This document shows, piece by piece, positions 45,425 to 55,042 of a stretch of DNA of 64,000 nt. A program made the translations under genes and the position numbers. The notes below the pieces were generated by a model. The model was not told where the DNA came from. It saw nothing but the letters and a program-made list of their open reading frames with translations, and did no database searches. The DNA is taken from positions 62,001 to 126,000 of the forward strand of contig NZ_QGOL01000009.1 in assembly GCF_003259255.1 (NCBI RefSeq), in the 5' to 3' direction. The stretch comes from Algoriphagus litoralis (lineage in GTDB: Bacteria > Bacteroidota > Bacteroidia > Cytophagales > Cyclobacteriaceae). Within the stretch, counting starts at the first letter, position 1. Every line of letters starts with the position of its first letter.

Positions 45425-45468
45425 AAAAAAAAAAGTGGGCAAAATCATCCAAAAATGACTTTGCCCAC
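45425..45468 (-). terminator. Terminator of the tRNA gene
   Basis: GTGGGCAAA (45435-45443) pairs with TTTGCCCAC (45460-45468); inner ATCAT/ATGA extends the stem. On the minus strand it is followed by ten Ts. It lies seven bases past the tRNA 3' end. Confidence 0.95.
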
Positions 45469-45474
45469 GGGGGG

Positions 45475-45548
45475 TGGGCCCACCTGGGCTCGAACCAGGG
45501 ACCCCCTGATTATGAGTCAGATGCTCTAACCGGCTGAGCTATAGGCCC
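45475..45548 (-). tRNA. tRNA with CAU anticodon (Ile2 or elongator Met)
   Basis: A 74-base cloverleaf: acceptor stem GGGCCTA/TGGGCCC (one G-U pair), anticodon loop CTCATAA with CAU, T-arm CCTGG-TTCGAGC-CCAGG, discriminator A. The 3' CCA is not encoded. The G1-C72 pair rules out initiator tRNA. CAU can be Met or lysidine-modified Ile; I cannot choose with certainty. Confidence 0.95.
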
Positions 45549-45559
45549 GAGCGAAAACC

Positions 45560-45587
45560 TTAAATTATTGGCTTCAATCGCCTCAAA
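45560..45587 (-). promoter_or_regulatory. Possible Bacteroidota-type promoter of the tRNA
   Basis: On the minus strand TTTG (45587-45584) and TAATTTAA (45567-45560) are 16 bases apart, resembling the -33 TTTG and -7 TAnnTTTG boxes. It would start transcription just ahead of the tRNA. The -7 match is imperfect. Confidence 0.35.
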
Positions 45588-45647
45588 CCTTGGTTTTGGG
45601 AGTGCAATGTTACATATTTGAGTCCATATACACAACCAGTTTGGCGA

Positions 45648-46277
45648 ATGAAAAAAGCTATAGATGCTGACTTTTTGATCTTTGATTTGGGGAATGTGAT
45701 AATAGATATTGATTATCAACGATCTCTGAATTTGATTAAATCCTTACTACCCATATCATTTCACGAAAAAGTAGACTTTTTCTATGCTACGGGGTTTCAT
45801 AAGGACTATGAAAAAGGTTTGATTGATACGTTCACTTTTCGAAATGAAGTCAGAAAGTATTTTGAGCAAGATTGGGAAGATGAAAAAGTGGATGAAATTT
45901 GGAACAGCCTACTAGGAAATATTCCCCGCGAACGGCTGGAATTAGTTTCCAAACTTAAGACCTCCTATCAAATCGGTATCTTGAGCAATACGAATGAAAT
46001 CCACATCGAGGCAGTCTACAAGCGTTTAAAATCGGATTTTGGAATGGACCGATTTGAGCCTCTTTTTGACCATGTTTTTTACAGTCATGAAATGGGATTA
46101 GCCAAGCCTTCAGCAGCGATTTACACCACCATGCTCGAGCTACTTGACACCACTGCAGATCGGGTAATGTTTTTTGATGATTTGGATGCAAATGTAGTAG
46201 GAGCGAAGTCCGTCGGAATCCATTCCGTTCAAGTGACGGGTCCGACTGTACTATTTGATTTTTTCGGTCATGTATAA
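45648..46277 (+). CDS. HAD-superfamily hydrolase
   Basis: A 209-residue phosphatase-like enzyme of the HAD IA type: motif I FDLGNVIIDID (nucleophile Asp13), motif II Ser/Thr in GILSNTNE, motif III Lys in EMGLAKPSAAIY and motif IV Asp pair in MFFDDLDANVVGA. The substrate is unknown (phosphosugar or nucleotide are common in the family). The ATG at 45648 gives the usual start; a TTG at 45618 would add 10 residues. Its stop overlaps the M50 protease gene by eight bases, so they are coupled. Confidence 0.92.
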   Translation: MKKAIDADFLIFDLGNVIIDIDYQRSLNLIKSLLPISFHEKVDFFYATGFHKDYEKGLIDTFTFRNEVRKYFEQDWEDEKVDEIWNSLLGNIPRERLELVSKLKTSYQIGILSNTNEIHIEAVYKRLKSDFGMDRFEPLFDHVFYSHEMGLAKPSAAIYTTMLELLDTTADRVMFFDDLDANVVGAKSVGIHSVQVTGPTVLFDFFGHV

Positions 46278-47379
46278 AACCAAAGAGTACCTGATCCACG
46301 GATCACTATTTCTAATTACGCTGATTACCACGACCCTTGCAGGCGGGGAGTGGGTATATGGGAAGTCTGTGATAGGTGAAGGGGATTCGTTTATTACTTG
46401 GGAATATTTCCTGAAGTCTATGACCTTTTCCATTCCCTTTGTTGGGATTTTGTTAGTCCATGAATTGGGACATTTTTTTACATCAATCTACCATAAAGTG
46501 AAGTGTAGTCTGCCGTTTTTCATTCCGGGCTGGTTGGGATTCATAGGAGCTCCATCTATTGGGACTTTTGGCGCTGTCATTCGAATGAAAGGATTTATCA
46601 ATAGCAGAAGAAAATTCTTCGACATTGGTGTTGCTGGTCCGATTGCTGGTTTTACGGTCGCGTTAGGGGTATTGATTTATGGATTTACTACCTTGCCCCC
46701 CGCTGATTACATCTATACCATTCACCCGGAATATGCAGATCCCGGATTCGAAGGATACGGTGAAGATGTCTTAGACTTTGAACTTGGGGGCAATTTCCTT
46801 TTCTGGGCAATGGGGGAGCTTTTGGCAGACCCAGACCGACTGCCAGAGATGTCTGAGGTAATCCATTATCCATTCCTTTTTGCGGGATATTTAGCTCTTT
46901 TCTTTACTGCGCTTAACCTTTTGCCAATTGGTCAACTGGATGGGGGACATGTGGTATTTGGACTTTTTCCAAAATATCACAAAGAAATCTCTATCGCTGT
47001 ATTTACACTTTTTATGGGTTATGCTGGTTTGGGAATTATAAGTCCGTTGATGCCCTTGGAGGAGCTAGTAATTAGAATTCCACTGTATGTAGGCTTCCTA
47101 TATATCTGTTATTCCAGAGCTGGATTTACCCAGCAAACGCGAATAACTTTAGCCCTAAGCATAGCTGCTGTCCAGTATGTTTTGGCATTTGTCGCTCCAG
47201 ACTTGGAGGGGTATCAGGGTTGGCTTTTTTATGGCTTTCTGTTGGGAAGAGTGATGGGATTAAGGCACCCCGAAGTTTCAGGACTTCGACCATTGGATAC
47301 CAAAAGAAAAATAATTGGCTGGTTGGCGATCTTACTATTTGCGCTCTGCTTTACCCCAAGACCATTCATTTTGTCATAA
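46270..47379 (+). CDS. Site-2 protease family membrane metalloprotease (M50)
   Basis: A 369-residue integral membrane protease: HEXXH zinc motif HELGH (64-68) within a membrane helix, the second motif NLLPIGQLDGGH (216-227, ligand Asp224) and eight or so helices. There is no PDZ domain, so it belongs to the compact group with cytoplasmic or plant-like relatives such as EGY. It should cut within membrane-embedded substrates such as anti-sigma factors or leftover signal peptides. The start at 46270 is chosen by overlap with the HAD gene; an upstream TTG exists. Confidence 0.9.
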   Translation: MYKTKEYLIHGSLFLITLITTTLAGGEWVYGKSVIGEGDSFITWEYFLKSMTFSIPFVGILLVHELGHFFTSIYHKVKCSLPFFIPGWLGFIGAPSIGTFGAVIRMKGFINSRRKFFDIGVAGPIAGFTVALGVLIYGFTTLPPADYIYTIHPEYADPGFEGYGEDVLDFELGGNFLFWAMGELLADPDRLPEMSEVIHYPFLFAGYLALFFTALNLLPIGQLDGGHVVFGLFPKYHKEISIAVFTLFMGYAGLGIISPLMPLEELVIRIPLYVGFLYICYSRAGFTQQTRITLALSIAAVQYVLAFVAPDLEGYQGWLFYGFLLGRVMGLRHPEVSGLRPLDTKRKIIGWLAILLFALCFTPRPFILS

Positions 47380-47420
47380 AAAAATCCCGAACTCGTTTGG
47401 TCAAGTTCGGGATTATTTTC
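47376..47420. terminator. Bidirectional terminator between convergent genes
   Basis: AATCCCGAACT (47383-47393) pairs with AGTTCGGGATT (47404-47414), with T-rich tracts on both strands (T7 on the minus strand). It serves the M50 gene and the rhodanese operon. Confidence 0.92.
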
Positions 47421-47715
47421 AAAGGGATCGGTAAGCCAAAATTCCACCGAGGACATTTCTGACTTGGCTGAAGCCTTTGCTTTCAAGGAATTTTTTGGCA
47501 TTCCCACTTCTAGCTCCGGATCTACAGTGTACGACGATCTCATCGTCTTTGTGTTTTTCCAATTCAGAAATACGATGCGGTAATTCGCCCAAAGGAATAT
47601 TTTCTGCTCCTAAGTTATCTTCTTCGTATTCCCACTCTTCACGTACATCAAGGAAATAAAACTTTTCTCCTTTGTCCAGTCGATTTTTCAATTCTGAAAC
47701 AGTAATATCTTCCAT
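47419..47715 (-). CDS. Rhodanese-like domain protein
   Basis: A 98-residue single-domain rhodanese: FLDVREEWEYEEDNLGAENIP and the active-site loop VVHCRSGARSG with Cys64. It should carry persulfide sulfur in the cytosol. It is the last gene of the minus-strand group PASTA - T9SS protein - rhodanese and starts one base after the T9SS stop codon. Confidence 0.95.
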   Translation of the reverse strand: MEDITVSELKNRLDKGEKFYFLDVREEWEYEEDNLGAENIPLGELPHRISELEKHKDDEIVVHCRSGARSGNAKKFLESKGFSQVRNVLGGILAYRSL

Positions 47716-47716
47716 G

Positions 47717-49558
47717 CTATTTTGTAACTAAGATTCGAAATGATTTAGAACCGGTATCGGATGATAGATTAATGATATAAATCCCCGGTCTTTGTCCTTC
47801 AAAATTAATAATTTCACCGTCTTTCACTCGCTCTCTAGGTAATTTTATCTGCCTGCCAAATGAGTCGAAAATCGAAATATCAGCAAATTCACCCGCTATC
47901 GTCAGACGGTCCACTACCGGATTAGGGTAGATCCGGTATCCCGCACTCGGTACTTCACTCTGCTCAAACGGGGCTGCCAAGGATACGTGAGGTCGGATCA
48001 TCAGAGATCCTTTGACGTCTTCATTTTGTACCCAGCCTCCTCCTACATTATAGAATATTTTGCTGCTGTTGTCATTGATCTTATCCAATCCTACATGGAT
48101 GAAATCATTGGAAAACTGAGTGAAGCCAATGTAGAATTCCCCACTTACTCTGAGGTTGGTATCCAAAGAATAGTAGATGAAATCCTGTCCGGGAACTTTG
48201 ACCGGGATAGAAGACTCTATAGTTAGAATTGGGCTTTGATCTATTTCATCCCAAACCACAATATCCAAAGGCTGATTGGCTTGGCTTGCATTGGTAAAGT
48301 TGATAGAGATGCCCTTTAAAAAAACGGGTTCGCTAGCGGAATAGCGTACTGCAAGCTGTCCAGACCTTTGATTTATCCCAGCTGCATAGTCTGCCGAGCC
48401 GTTGTCATAGGCGAAGAAATCACGGATAGGAAATTTGGTTCTTACCGTATCATTGAGCCGATAGTCTACCGAATTATAGCGTATGGTATCTCCATTGACG
48501 ATTTCAAAGAGAAATTCATCTCCTGATGTGAGTGCTGTCTTAATCACTAAATCCCCTGCTATCAACGGTACTGGAACCTCGTCAAATTCTCTACTCAAAA
48601 ATGATCTTCTTTCCAGAGAATTGGGAACCGGATTGAAAGGGGTGTCATCGTTCACTAGGAGTGTGGTGTTACCCAAAGTGTCCTCAATCTCAATGGAATA
48701 CTCCATGGCTCTAAATCGGTCTTGAAGATTTAAAAACTCATTTTTAATTTGAGACCAAAGCCCATTTTGATCTGACTGAAGCAGCTCCAATGGGTAAGCA
48801 GTGTACTCTCCCAAGGTAACTTGATTGGGTTGAGTGATTGCCCGATCGTTGTAGAACAAATCGTTTTCATCTCTATTGAAATTCAAATAAACATAGTCCA
48901 ACAACCAACTGTCAAAAGGTCCGACCTGCCTACCATTGGAGAAAAAGCGAAACTGAAATTCCTCGTGTTGCCATTCAGGTAGAATCTTGATGATTTCTTG
49001 GGTGAAAACAGACCTGTCTAAATCGTCACCTCCCGGTTGAAGCCAAACTGTAATCCACTCTTCATTGGAATTGAAAACTTGGAGGCTAAGTCGGTCATTT
49101 CTGTCAGGTGCTTCGGCTTTGCCACCAGATTGCCAAAAGAAACTTAAAAAAAGACTCGCACTGGCCTCAGGACCGAGGGTACTTAGGTCAAAAGGCTTGC
49201 TGGTCAGGAAGTCACTCTCGCCCTGATCTCGGATTTGAAGGGAGTAGGGATTTCCATTTTGATCTACGCCATTAAATAGCACAGCACCGATGGAGGGGGC
49301 ATTCTGAGCAATCGTCTCCGTGTGAGATGCTCCTTGAATAGTCCACTTTAGCGTGTCTATGCCTTTCGAAAAATCATCCCAAAAGGGAAGTGAATTTTGG
49401 TTGAGTGATCGTGCAGAGCTGGGTAAACCGGAATTGGGTACAAACTTTTCACGGTGAACCGGGGCAAACTCAACAAACTGGGCAGCACTTTCCCTACTTT
49501 GTAATAGAAGAATTACAAAACAGAAAAAGATCAGCCTGAAGTTTAGAATCTTCTCCAA
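47717..49558 (-). CDS. Secreted protein with T9SS sorting domain
   Basis: A 613-residue protein: Sec signal (about 1-26, ending SAAQ), a beta-rich body with jelly-roll-like segments (SLPFWDDFSKG... and a MAM/CUB-like LSFFWQSGGKAEAP block), and a C-terminal type IX sorting domain starting YRIYPNPVVDRLTIAG and ending with a short basic FRILVTK. It should cross the outer membrane through the T9SS and be attached or released. Catalytic residues are not apparent, so it may be an adhesin or structural protein. It follows the PASTA gene by four bases. Confidence 0.92.
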   Translation of the reverse strand: MEKILNFRLIFFCFVILLLQSRESAAQFVEFAPVHREKFVPNSGLPSSARSLNQNSLPFWDDFSKGIDTLKWTIQGASHTETIAQNAPSIGAVLFNGVDQNGNPYSLQIRDQGESDFLTSKPFDLSTLGPEASASLFLSFFWQSGGKAEAPDRNDRLSLQVFNSNEEWITVWLQPGGDDLDRSVFTQEIIKILPEWQHEEFQFRFFSNGRQVGPFDSWLLDYVYLNFNRDENDLFYNDRAITQPNQVTLGEYTAYPLELLQSDQNGLWSQIKNEFLNLQDRFRAMEYSIEIEDTLGNTTLLVNDDTPFNPVPNSLERRSFLSREFDEVPVPLIAGDLVIKTALTSGDEFLFEIVNGDTIRYNSVDYRLNDTVRTKFPIRDFFAYDNGSADYAAGINQRSGQLAVRYSASEPVFLKGISINFTNASQANQPLDIVVWDEIDQSPILTIESSIPVKVPGQDFIYYSLDTNLRVSGEFYIGFTQFSNDFIHVGLDKINDNSSKIFYNVGGGWVQNEDVKGSLMIRPHVSLAAPFEQSEVPSAGYRIYPNPVVDRLTIAGEFADISIFDSFGRQIKLPRERVKDGEIINFEGQRPGIYIINLSSDTGSKSFRILVTK

Positions 49559-49562
49559 ATGC

Positions 49563-50318
49563 TTAGTCTTTGGATATCCAAATATTGATTAATTCTCCGG
49601 TCCTAACTTGCATTCCCACGGGAGGAGCCTGGAGAAACACCCTTCCGGCAGGAACTGAATCGGAGGCAGCATAGTTTTTATCCCCAACTCGCAATCCAGA
49701 ACCCAAAATTAAGAATTCTGCCTCTTCTTCTTCAAGGCCAGTCAAATCAGGAACTAGCAAAAGCTGATTTCCCATCCCATCACCCACGACCAAATCGATA
49801 GTGGCACCTTTTGGAATTTCAAACCCTTCCTTGACCGTGACCCCTCTGTATCGCTGTTCCAAAACGACATTGATTCCGATATCTGGCACATACACGATAT
49901 CGCCCCTGTTCAAACCGATATTTGAAAGAATCTCCTGAACATTTTTCAGCGGCATATTCACCAAGTTGGGCATCTTAATTAACGGTGCATTTCGGGCATT
50001 AAGTGTCAGGTAGATTTTTCTTCCTGTTTTGACTTGAGAGCTTGCTTCAGGAATCTGCTTCAAAATTGCCAACGCTGGCAGATCTGTACTGAAGCCTGAA
50101 TCTAGCGATACCTCATATTGCAAATCTGAATTTTCCAAAAGTTCAACTGCTTCTTGAAATTCATAGCCGGATAGATCTGGGACAGATACCGTCTCACCAT
50201 GATTGGTGTAGTAGGGTAGGTAGACTTTCAAAAATGCAAAACCCAATAGGGCGGTCATTACCATAATGACGAGCAAATTGATGAGTATTTTCTTGAATGG
50301 GGAATTGAATGAATTCAT
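49563..50318 (-). CDS. PASTA-domain membrane protein
   Basis: A 251-residue protein with a short cytoplasmic start, one membrane helix (about 13-33), and three PASTA repeats (about 38-103, 107-176, 182-250) each with a VPDLxG / IPxG-type pattern, placed in the periplasm. In Gram-positives PASTA repeats sense peptidoglycan fragments on kinases; here there is no kinase domain. It is first in the operon with the T9SS protein and rhodanese. Confidence 0.92.
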   Translation of the reverse strand: MNSFNSPFKKILINLLVIMVMTALLGFAFLKVYLPYYTNHGETVSVPDLSGYEFQEAVELLENSDLQYEVSLDSGFSTDLPALAILKQIPEASSQVKTGRKIYLTLNARNAPLIKMPNLVNMPLKNVQEILSNIGLNRGDIVYVPDIGINVVLEQRYRGVTVKEGFEIPKGATIDLVVGDGMGNQLLLVPDLTGLEEEEAEFLILGSGLRVGDKNYAASDSVPAGRVFLQAPPVGMQVRTGELINIWISKD

Positions 50319-50401
50319 TGATGCTAAGGAATCAGTCTAAGTTAAGGGGAAATTTGATCGGTCAACGAACAAAAATGTTAAAATCAATTCAAATCACGAG
50401 G

Positions 50402-50440
50402 CAAAAAATAAGCCGAAGCTTTCACCTCGGCTATTTTTTT
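50402..50440 (-). terminator. Terminator of the M43 protease gene
   Basis: AGCCGA (50411-50416) pairs with TCGGCT (50427-50432); on the minus strand it is followed by TATTTTTT. A T7 tract on the other side means that it could work in both directions. Confidence 0.88.
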
Positions 50441-50443
50441 AGA

Positions 50444-53400
50444 TCAATTAATTATCAATCGCTTCATTTCCTGCAGAGTTGGACTACTTATTCGAAGGAT
50501 ATACACTCCAGTACGGAATAATTCTGTGGTGAAAGTAAAGGTCTGATTAAGAGTGCCTGGGTAAATTACCTCGTGAACTACCTGACCTGTCGCTGAGATA
50601 ATCTGTATGGTGACGTCCTCTCGCGCTGGAAGATTAAATGCAACATTGAAGTAATCTGTGGCTGGATTAGGATATAGAACAGATGAACCTTGCGCAGGGA
50701 TGACTGGATCTGGGTTTGCGTTTAAGAAGAGTTCGATATTGTCCAGAAAGACTGGGTTATTGTCGGTTCCCGAGATTGATAAAACAAAAGCTAATCGCAC
50801 TGACAATGCTTCCGGTCCTGCATAGTCACTTAGATTGACATATTTTCGACTATAATCTCCTGGGCTGTTGGGATTAGCCTCGCCTGTTGAGACCGTTGCT
50901 AATTCTTGACCTGTAGCGATCCATACCGTATCGTAATTGATCCCACCATCCCTACTGGCCAATAAGTGTAAATTAGTAGAAGGATTGACCTGACCAGCAG
51001 CTAGATCAAAGAATATACTGGCTTGTCGGGAACCCGTCAGGTCAAACACTGGTGTACCAAGCCAATAGGAATTATTGGCATCTCCGTTTTCCAAACGGGC
51101 GGCATTATTTACTCCGGTTCCATTGGCTACTGGTGTGACAGTCCAAGAAGGCTGGTCGTTTTCCGGGTTGATGGTAGACCAAGGACTTAGGTTAGTACTG
51201 TTGTTGAAATTCTGACGCCAAGGCACCTGGACACTTTCTGAATCTTCCAAATGATACCTACTCAAAACGAAGGATTCTGCAGTATTTTGGTCAAAGTTTG
51301 GCTCACTTGTCGAGAATCGTAGTCTGTTTTTGCCGTTGGAAGTGGATTTGCTAATGTCCAATTGAAGTTGTTCCTCTGGATCTAGGGATATCTCAGAGAC
51401 CAAGTATGTCTCTGGAGAGTTGGAATTTGTTGTTCGGGTAAACAGGAATTTGCTCAATGGTAAGTTTCCTGTATTCGTGACCCGAATGATTTCATCTTCA
51501 TGCGTTCCTGAATTGATCGCTGTTGGGCTTAGAATTTCCTCCACTTGAACTCCGTAGCGTAATTCCTCAGTTGGAAGAATCCGAATGTTTCTCAAATAAA
51601 TGTTATTCCCAAACGCATTTCTGGTTGCGAAGGAAAGGCGCACTTTCCCCAAATCCTTGAATTCGCTGAGATTAAATAATTCAGTTCGAAACTGGTCGTT
51701 TGAGGTTGGAATAAACTCATCCAATGTAGGTGGAGAAGTCTCAAGCCTAGCTCCCGATTTTTGATAATTGACATCTAACAAATCAAAGCTTGTACCACAG
51801 TCTTCCGACACAGATATGATCAATTCATCCTGAAAACCTGCTTGATTATAGGGAGCGTGTGCCACCTCAAAAACCAGTTGCGCATTCGGATATTTTGTAA
51901 GATCGATGGTTGGAGAGATGAAATAATCCACTTGACCAGGACCTTCGTATTCGTAATGCCGAATAAAGACTGTTTGTTGATTTTGTCCACCGATGAGGAT
52001 ATTTCTGCTTTCCCAAGTGAAAGATTGGTCAGGATTTGAAATCACCCAATTGTTTGGAAAATTTTGGATGTCAAAAGTATAGGGCAAATCAATTTCGCCC
52101 TGAAGAACAGGGGTGGAGAATCTGGAATTATTGGATTCATTTTGATCAACTTGATCATTGGCTTGAGTGATTCGAAACTCAATTTGATTGTTTCCCGCTT
52201 GCAATGATGTGCTTGCAAATTCCAGAATGGTAGATTCACCGGTATCCAAGTCGAGCGGAAATCGTTTACTTTCTACTACAATCCCATTTCGGATGAAATC
52301 AATTCGAGCTGAGGTGATCTTTGAAGAACCAGCGTTTTGAACTTCCACTTTTGGAGTAATTGTCAATTCGCAGATTGCATCTACTGGCTCGATGATTTTG
52401 ATAAGCGATAAGTCAATGGTTTCCAAGACAGGGCTTTGCGTAGCTCTATTATTGACAAGAGTGACTCTTCTTGGGCTGTTTTCCAATACAACATTAAATC
52501 GCTCTACTTGTCCCACCGTGAAAAGGTTCATGCATGCATCTGGGGTATAATCCATGTAGTTCTGGATCATATCATTGGAATTGCATGAAAATCTACTGGG
52601 ATTCGCGTTACAGGTGGTGTTGGAATTATCCTGATCTGGAGTATCACTTACAAAATCATCCACCCCACATCCTCCGTCGCCCCAGATATGCCTTAGACCA
52701 AAGTAATGCCCAACCTCATGTGTGGCCGTCCTTCCCAAAGATGCCGAAGTTGCATTGCCTCCTACACCAAAAAACCGGTAATCAATAGTCACACCATCGA
52801 TAATGGCTGGAGTAGGAGAGAAATTCAATCCTGGCAGGTCCGAAATCGGAAATGAGGCATATCCTATAAATGGCTGAACTAGCGGAACTACATACATATT
52901 CATGTATTCCACGGGATTCCATTGACTCAACTGCCCAATGAGGACTGCGTCAGTTTCTGGGTTATAGGATGTCTTTGGTCCCTGAATACGCACGATCCCA
53001 TCTGTAGGAAGTCCATTTGGATCCTGCTTAGCTAGTACAAACTCAATATTTGCGTCCGCAGCAACAGGCAAAAATTCAGCGGGAGTCCTAATGGCGTCTG
53101 CGTTCAATCGCCTAAAGTCCTCATTCAGGATTCTGATTTGTTCAAATATCTGTGAATCTGGAATATTGGTTCCAGTACCTACCGCATTTCCGTTATGGAC
53201 GACATGGACTACGACGGGGATTAGCCGAGGTCCTTCTGCAGTTCTGGAAAGGGGTTGGGGCCTTAATCTTCGTGCCTCAATTTTTTGATCTATCCAACTT
53301 TCGAAAAAAGGCTTGGATCCAAAAAAGCCCATTTCCTTTTCTATTCTGGATTCAATCACTCCATGCGCACACTTATCATCATGGGCATGAGAACCTGATG

Positions 53401-53518
53401 ATGTTGAATTCAGTGCAACGTCTATTGGCGTGATTTTTTGCCCAAAAGAGTGAATTGAATTAAAAAGAAATCCGATAAGAAGGATTACAATGCTAAAAAA
53501 CTTGAGACTTGTTTTCAT
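50444..53518 (-). CDS. Secreted M43 (pappalysin-like) metalloprotease with T9SS tail
   Basis: A 1024-residue secreted protease: signal peptide (about 1-27), M43 catalytic domain with the zinc motif HEVGHYFGLRH (267-277) and a Met-turn region around NYMDYTPDACM (320-330), then several beta-rich domains (CARDB-like repeats about 365-480 and 650-760; MAM/jelly-roll about 490-640 and 770-930) and a C-terminal type IX sorting domain SSVLYPNPATDYFNV to the end. Relatives (cytophagalysin) degrade proteins outside the cell. It has its own terminator and follows the NifU-like gene by 13 bases. Confidence 0.95.
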   Translation of the reverse strand: MKTSLKFFSIVILLIGFLFNSIHSFGQKITPIDVALNSTSSGSHAHDDKCAHGVIESRIEKEMGFFGSKPFFESWIDQKIEARRLRPQPLSRTAEGPRLIPVVVHVVHNGNAVGTGTNIPDSQIFEQIRILNEDFRRLNADAIRTPAEFLPVAADANIEFVLAKQDPNGLPTDGIVRIQGPKTSYNPETDAVLIGQLSQWNPVEYMNMYVVPLVQPFIGYASFPISDLPGLNFSPTPAIIDGVTIDYRFFGVGGNATSASLGRTATHEVGHYFGLRHIWGDGGCGVDDFVSDTPDQDNSNTTCNANPSRFSCNSNDMIQNYMDYTPDACMNLFTVGQVERFNVVLENSPRRVTLVNNRATQSPVLETIDLSLIKIIEPVDAICELTITPKVEVQNAGSSKITSARIDFIRNGIVVESKRFPLDLDTGESTILEFASTSLQAGNNQIEFRITQANDQVDQNESNNSRFSTPVLQGEIDLPYTFDIQNFPNNWVISNPDQSFTWESRNILIGGQNQQTVFIRHYEYEGPGQVDYFISPTIDLTKYPNAQLVFEVAHAPYNQAGFQDELIISVSEDCGTSFDLLDVNYQKSGARLETSPPTLDEFIPTSNDQFRTELFNLSEFKDLGKVRLSFATRNAFGNNIYLRNIRILPTEELRYGVQVEEILSPTAINSGTHEDEIIRVTNTGNLPLSKFLFTRTTNSNSPETYLVSEISLDPEEQLQLDISKSTSNGKNRLRFSTSEPNFDQNTAESFVLSRYHLEDSESVQVPWRQNFNNSTNLSPWSTINPENDQPSWTVTPVANGTGVNNAARLENGDANNSYWLGTPVFDLTGSRQASIFFDLAAGQVNPSTNLHLLASRDGGINYDTVWIATGQELATVSTGEANPNSPGDYSRKYVNLSDYAGPEALSVRLAFVLSISGTDNNPVFLDNIELFLNANPDPVIPAQGSSVLYPNPATDYFNVAFNLPAREDVTIQIISATGQVVHEVIYPGTLNQTFTFTTELFRTGVYILRISSPTLQEMKRLIIN

Positions 53519-53531
53519 TAAATGGGAATAA

Positions 53532-53786
53532 TCAAGCCACAGTTAAATTCACTGCCTCAACTCGAATGATCTCTGGAATCGCTCGCTTGATTGCCTCTTC
53601 TACACCTGCCTTCAAAGTCATTGTAGACATAGGACATGATCCACAGTTGCCCATCATTTCAATCCTGAGCACCAGATCTTCTGTCAATTCTACAATTCTG
53701 ACATTTCCTCCATCGGCTTCTAGATAAGGTCTAATGGTATCGAGTGCAAATTCTATTTTTTCTCTTAGTCCAGCTTCCATTTTCAA
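53532..53786 (-). CDS. NifU C-terminal-like Fe-S scaffold protein
   Basis: An 84-residue NifU/NfuA-type domain with the cluster-binding CxxC at Cys48 and Cys51 in MGNCGSCPMSTMTL. It should carry and transfer 4Fe-4S clusters in the cytosol. It starts immediately where the ApbC gene ends, so it pairs with that P-loop carrier in cluster assembly. Confidence 0.95.
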   Translation of the reverse strand: MKMEAGLREKIEFALDTIRPYLEADGGNVRIVELTEDLVLRIEMMGNCGSCPMSTMTLKAGVEEAIKRAIPEIIRVEAVNLTVA

Positions 53787-54881
53787 TTATGCTTTTACTT
53801 CTACTATTGATGTTTTTTGGATTGAGGCATTTCGGATCGCAATCTGCCGGGCTACGGCTTCAGCCAGATCCATGTAGGCGCCTTTCGTCAATCCGTTTTT
53901 TAAAACTGCTGGAAATCCTGTATCTCCACTCTCTCTAATACTCTGTACAATCGGTATTTCTCCTAGAAACGGAACGTCATACTTTTGTGCTAGTTTTTTT
54001 CCTCCTTCTTTTCCAAAAATATAATATTTGTTTTCTGGAAGTTCCTCGGGAGTAAAATAAGCCATATTTTCTATAACACCTAGGATAGGCACGTTAATTT
54101 GTGGCTGGCGAAACATAGACAAACCCTTATTCGCATCCGCCAAGGCTACTTTTTGCGGTGTGGTGACGATCACTGCGCCTGTCACAGGGACAGTCTGCAC
54201 CATAGTAAGGTGGATATCTGAGGTACCCGGTGGTAGATCAATCAGCAAATAATCTAGTTCGCCCCATTCGACATCCGCGATGAATTGTCTCAATGCCGAA
54301 CTGGCCATAGGACCTCTCCAAACCACTGCACTGTCTGTAGGAGTCAAAAAGCCTATGGACATCAGCTTGACACCATATTGGGTAATGGGAATGATGATGT
54401 TCTTTTCGCCTACTTTTTTCACTGAGGGTTGTTCTCCCTCGACATTGAACATCGTAGGAATCGAAGGCCCTGAAATATCGGCATCAATTAGACCTACTTT
54501 TGCCCCCAATTGTGCTAGAGCGACGGCAAGGTTTACCGAGGTAGTTGATTTTCCCACACCGCCTTTACCAGAAGCTATTGCAATGATATTTTTTACCTCA
54601 GGGAGTATCGGTGTTGCCTCTCTGACTGTAGTCACTTGCGAGGTCATAAAAATATCCCATTCCCAACCGCTTCCATGGTCATCATTTAGTACTTCAAGGC
54701 AATTGTTTTTGATTACCTCTTTCAGTGGGCAGGCTGGAGTAGTGAGTACGACCTTGAAACTTACTTTCTTACCTTCTATATGTATTCCCTGAATCATTCC
54801 CAAGGTTACCAAATCCCGCTTCAAATCAGGATCTTGAACTTTAGAGAGTGATTTTTTTATCGATTCTTCGGTCAATTGCAT
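53787..54881 (-). CDS. apbC: Mrp/ApbC-family Fe-S carrier ATPase
   Basis: A 364-residue protein: N-terminal MIP18/DUF59-type domain (about 1-85), then a deviant P-loop SGKGGVGKSTTSVNLA (about 104-118) and the Mrp core with LDYLLIDLPPGTSD. In the region where E. coli Mrp has a CxxC for cluster binding, this one has AYFTPEELPENKYYIFG with no Cys pair. That is common in Bacteroidota relatives as I recall, so cluster binding may rely on other residues. It forms an operon with the NifU-like gene. Confidence 0.95.
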   Translation of the reverse strand: MQLTEESIKKSLSKVQDPDLKRDLVTLGMIQGIHIEGKKVSFKVVLTTPACPLKEVIKNNCLEVLNDDHGSGWEWDIFMTSQVTTVREATPILPEVKNIIAIASGKGGVGKSTTSVNLAVALAQLGAKVGLIDADISGPSIPTMFNVEGEQPSVKKVGEKNIIIPITQYGVKLMSIGFLTPTDSAVVWRGPMASSALRQFIADVEWGELDYLLIDLPPGTSDIHLTMVQTVPVTGAVIVTTPQKVALADANKGLSMFRQPQINVPILGVIENMAYFTPEELPENKYYIFGKEGGKKLAQKYDVPFLGEIPIVQSIRESGDTGFPAVLKNGLTKGAYMDLAEAVARQIAIRNASIQKTSIVEVKA

Positions 54882-55042
54882 TCCAGATTTTTAAATTTTT
54901 CGCAAGTTACTTTAAGATTGCCGTTTTCTAAAGCCGGTTTCTCATCTTCTCCATGCGAAACTCTGGACTTTGGCAAATAGTTCTTTTGGTACTCCTTCCT
55001 ATTCCCATCCCAGCGCTTAACTTTGCTAAGAATCCTCTATCT

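Noticed and set aside
45510..45719. Minus-strand frame of 69 codons ending GPIAQPVRASDS
   Set aside because: Its end is the translation of the tRNA gene, a classic false gene.
54280..54792. Plus-strand frame of 170 codons inside apbC
   Set aside because: Antisense shadow of a highly conserved gene.
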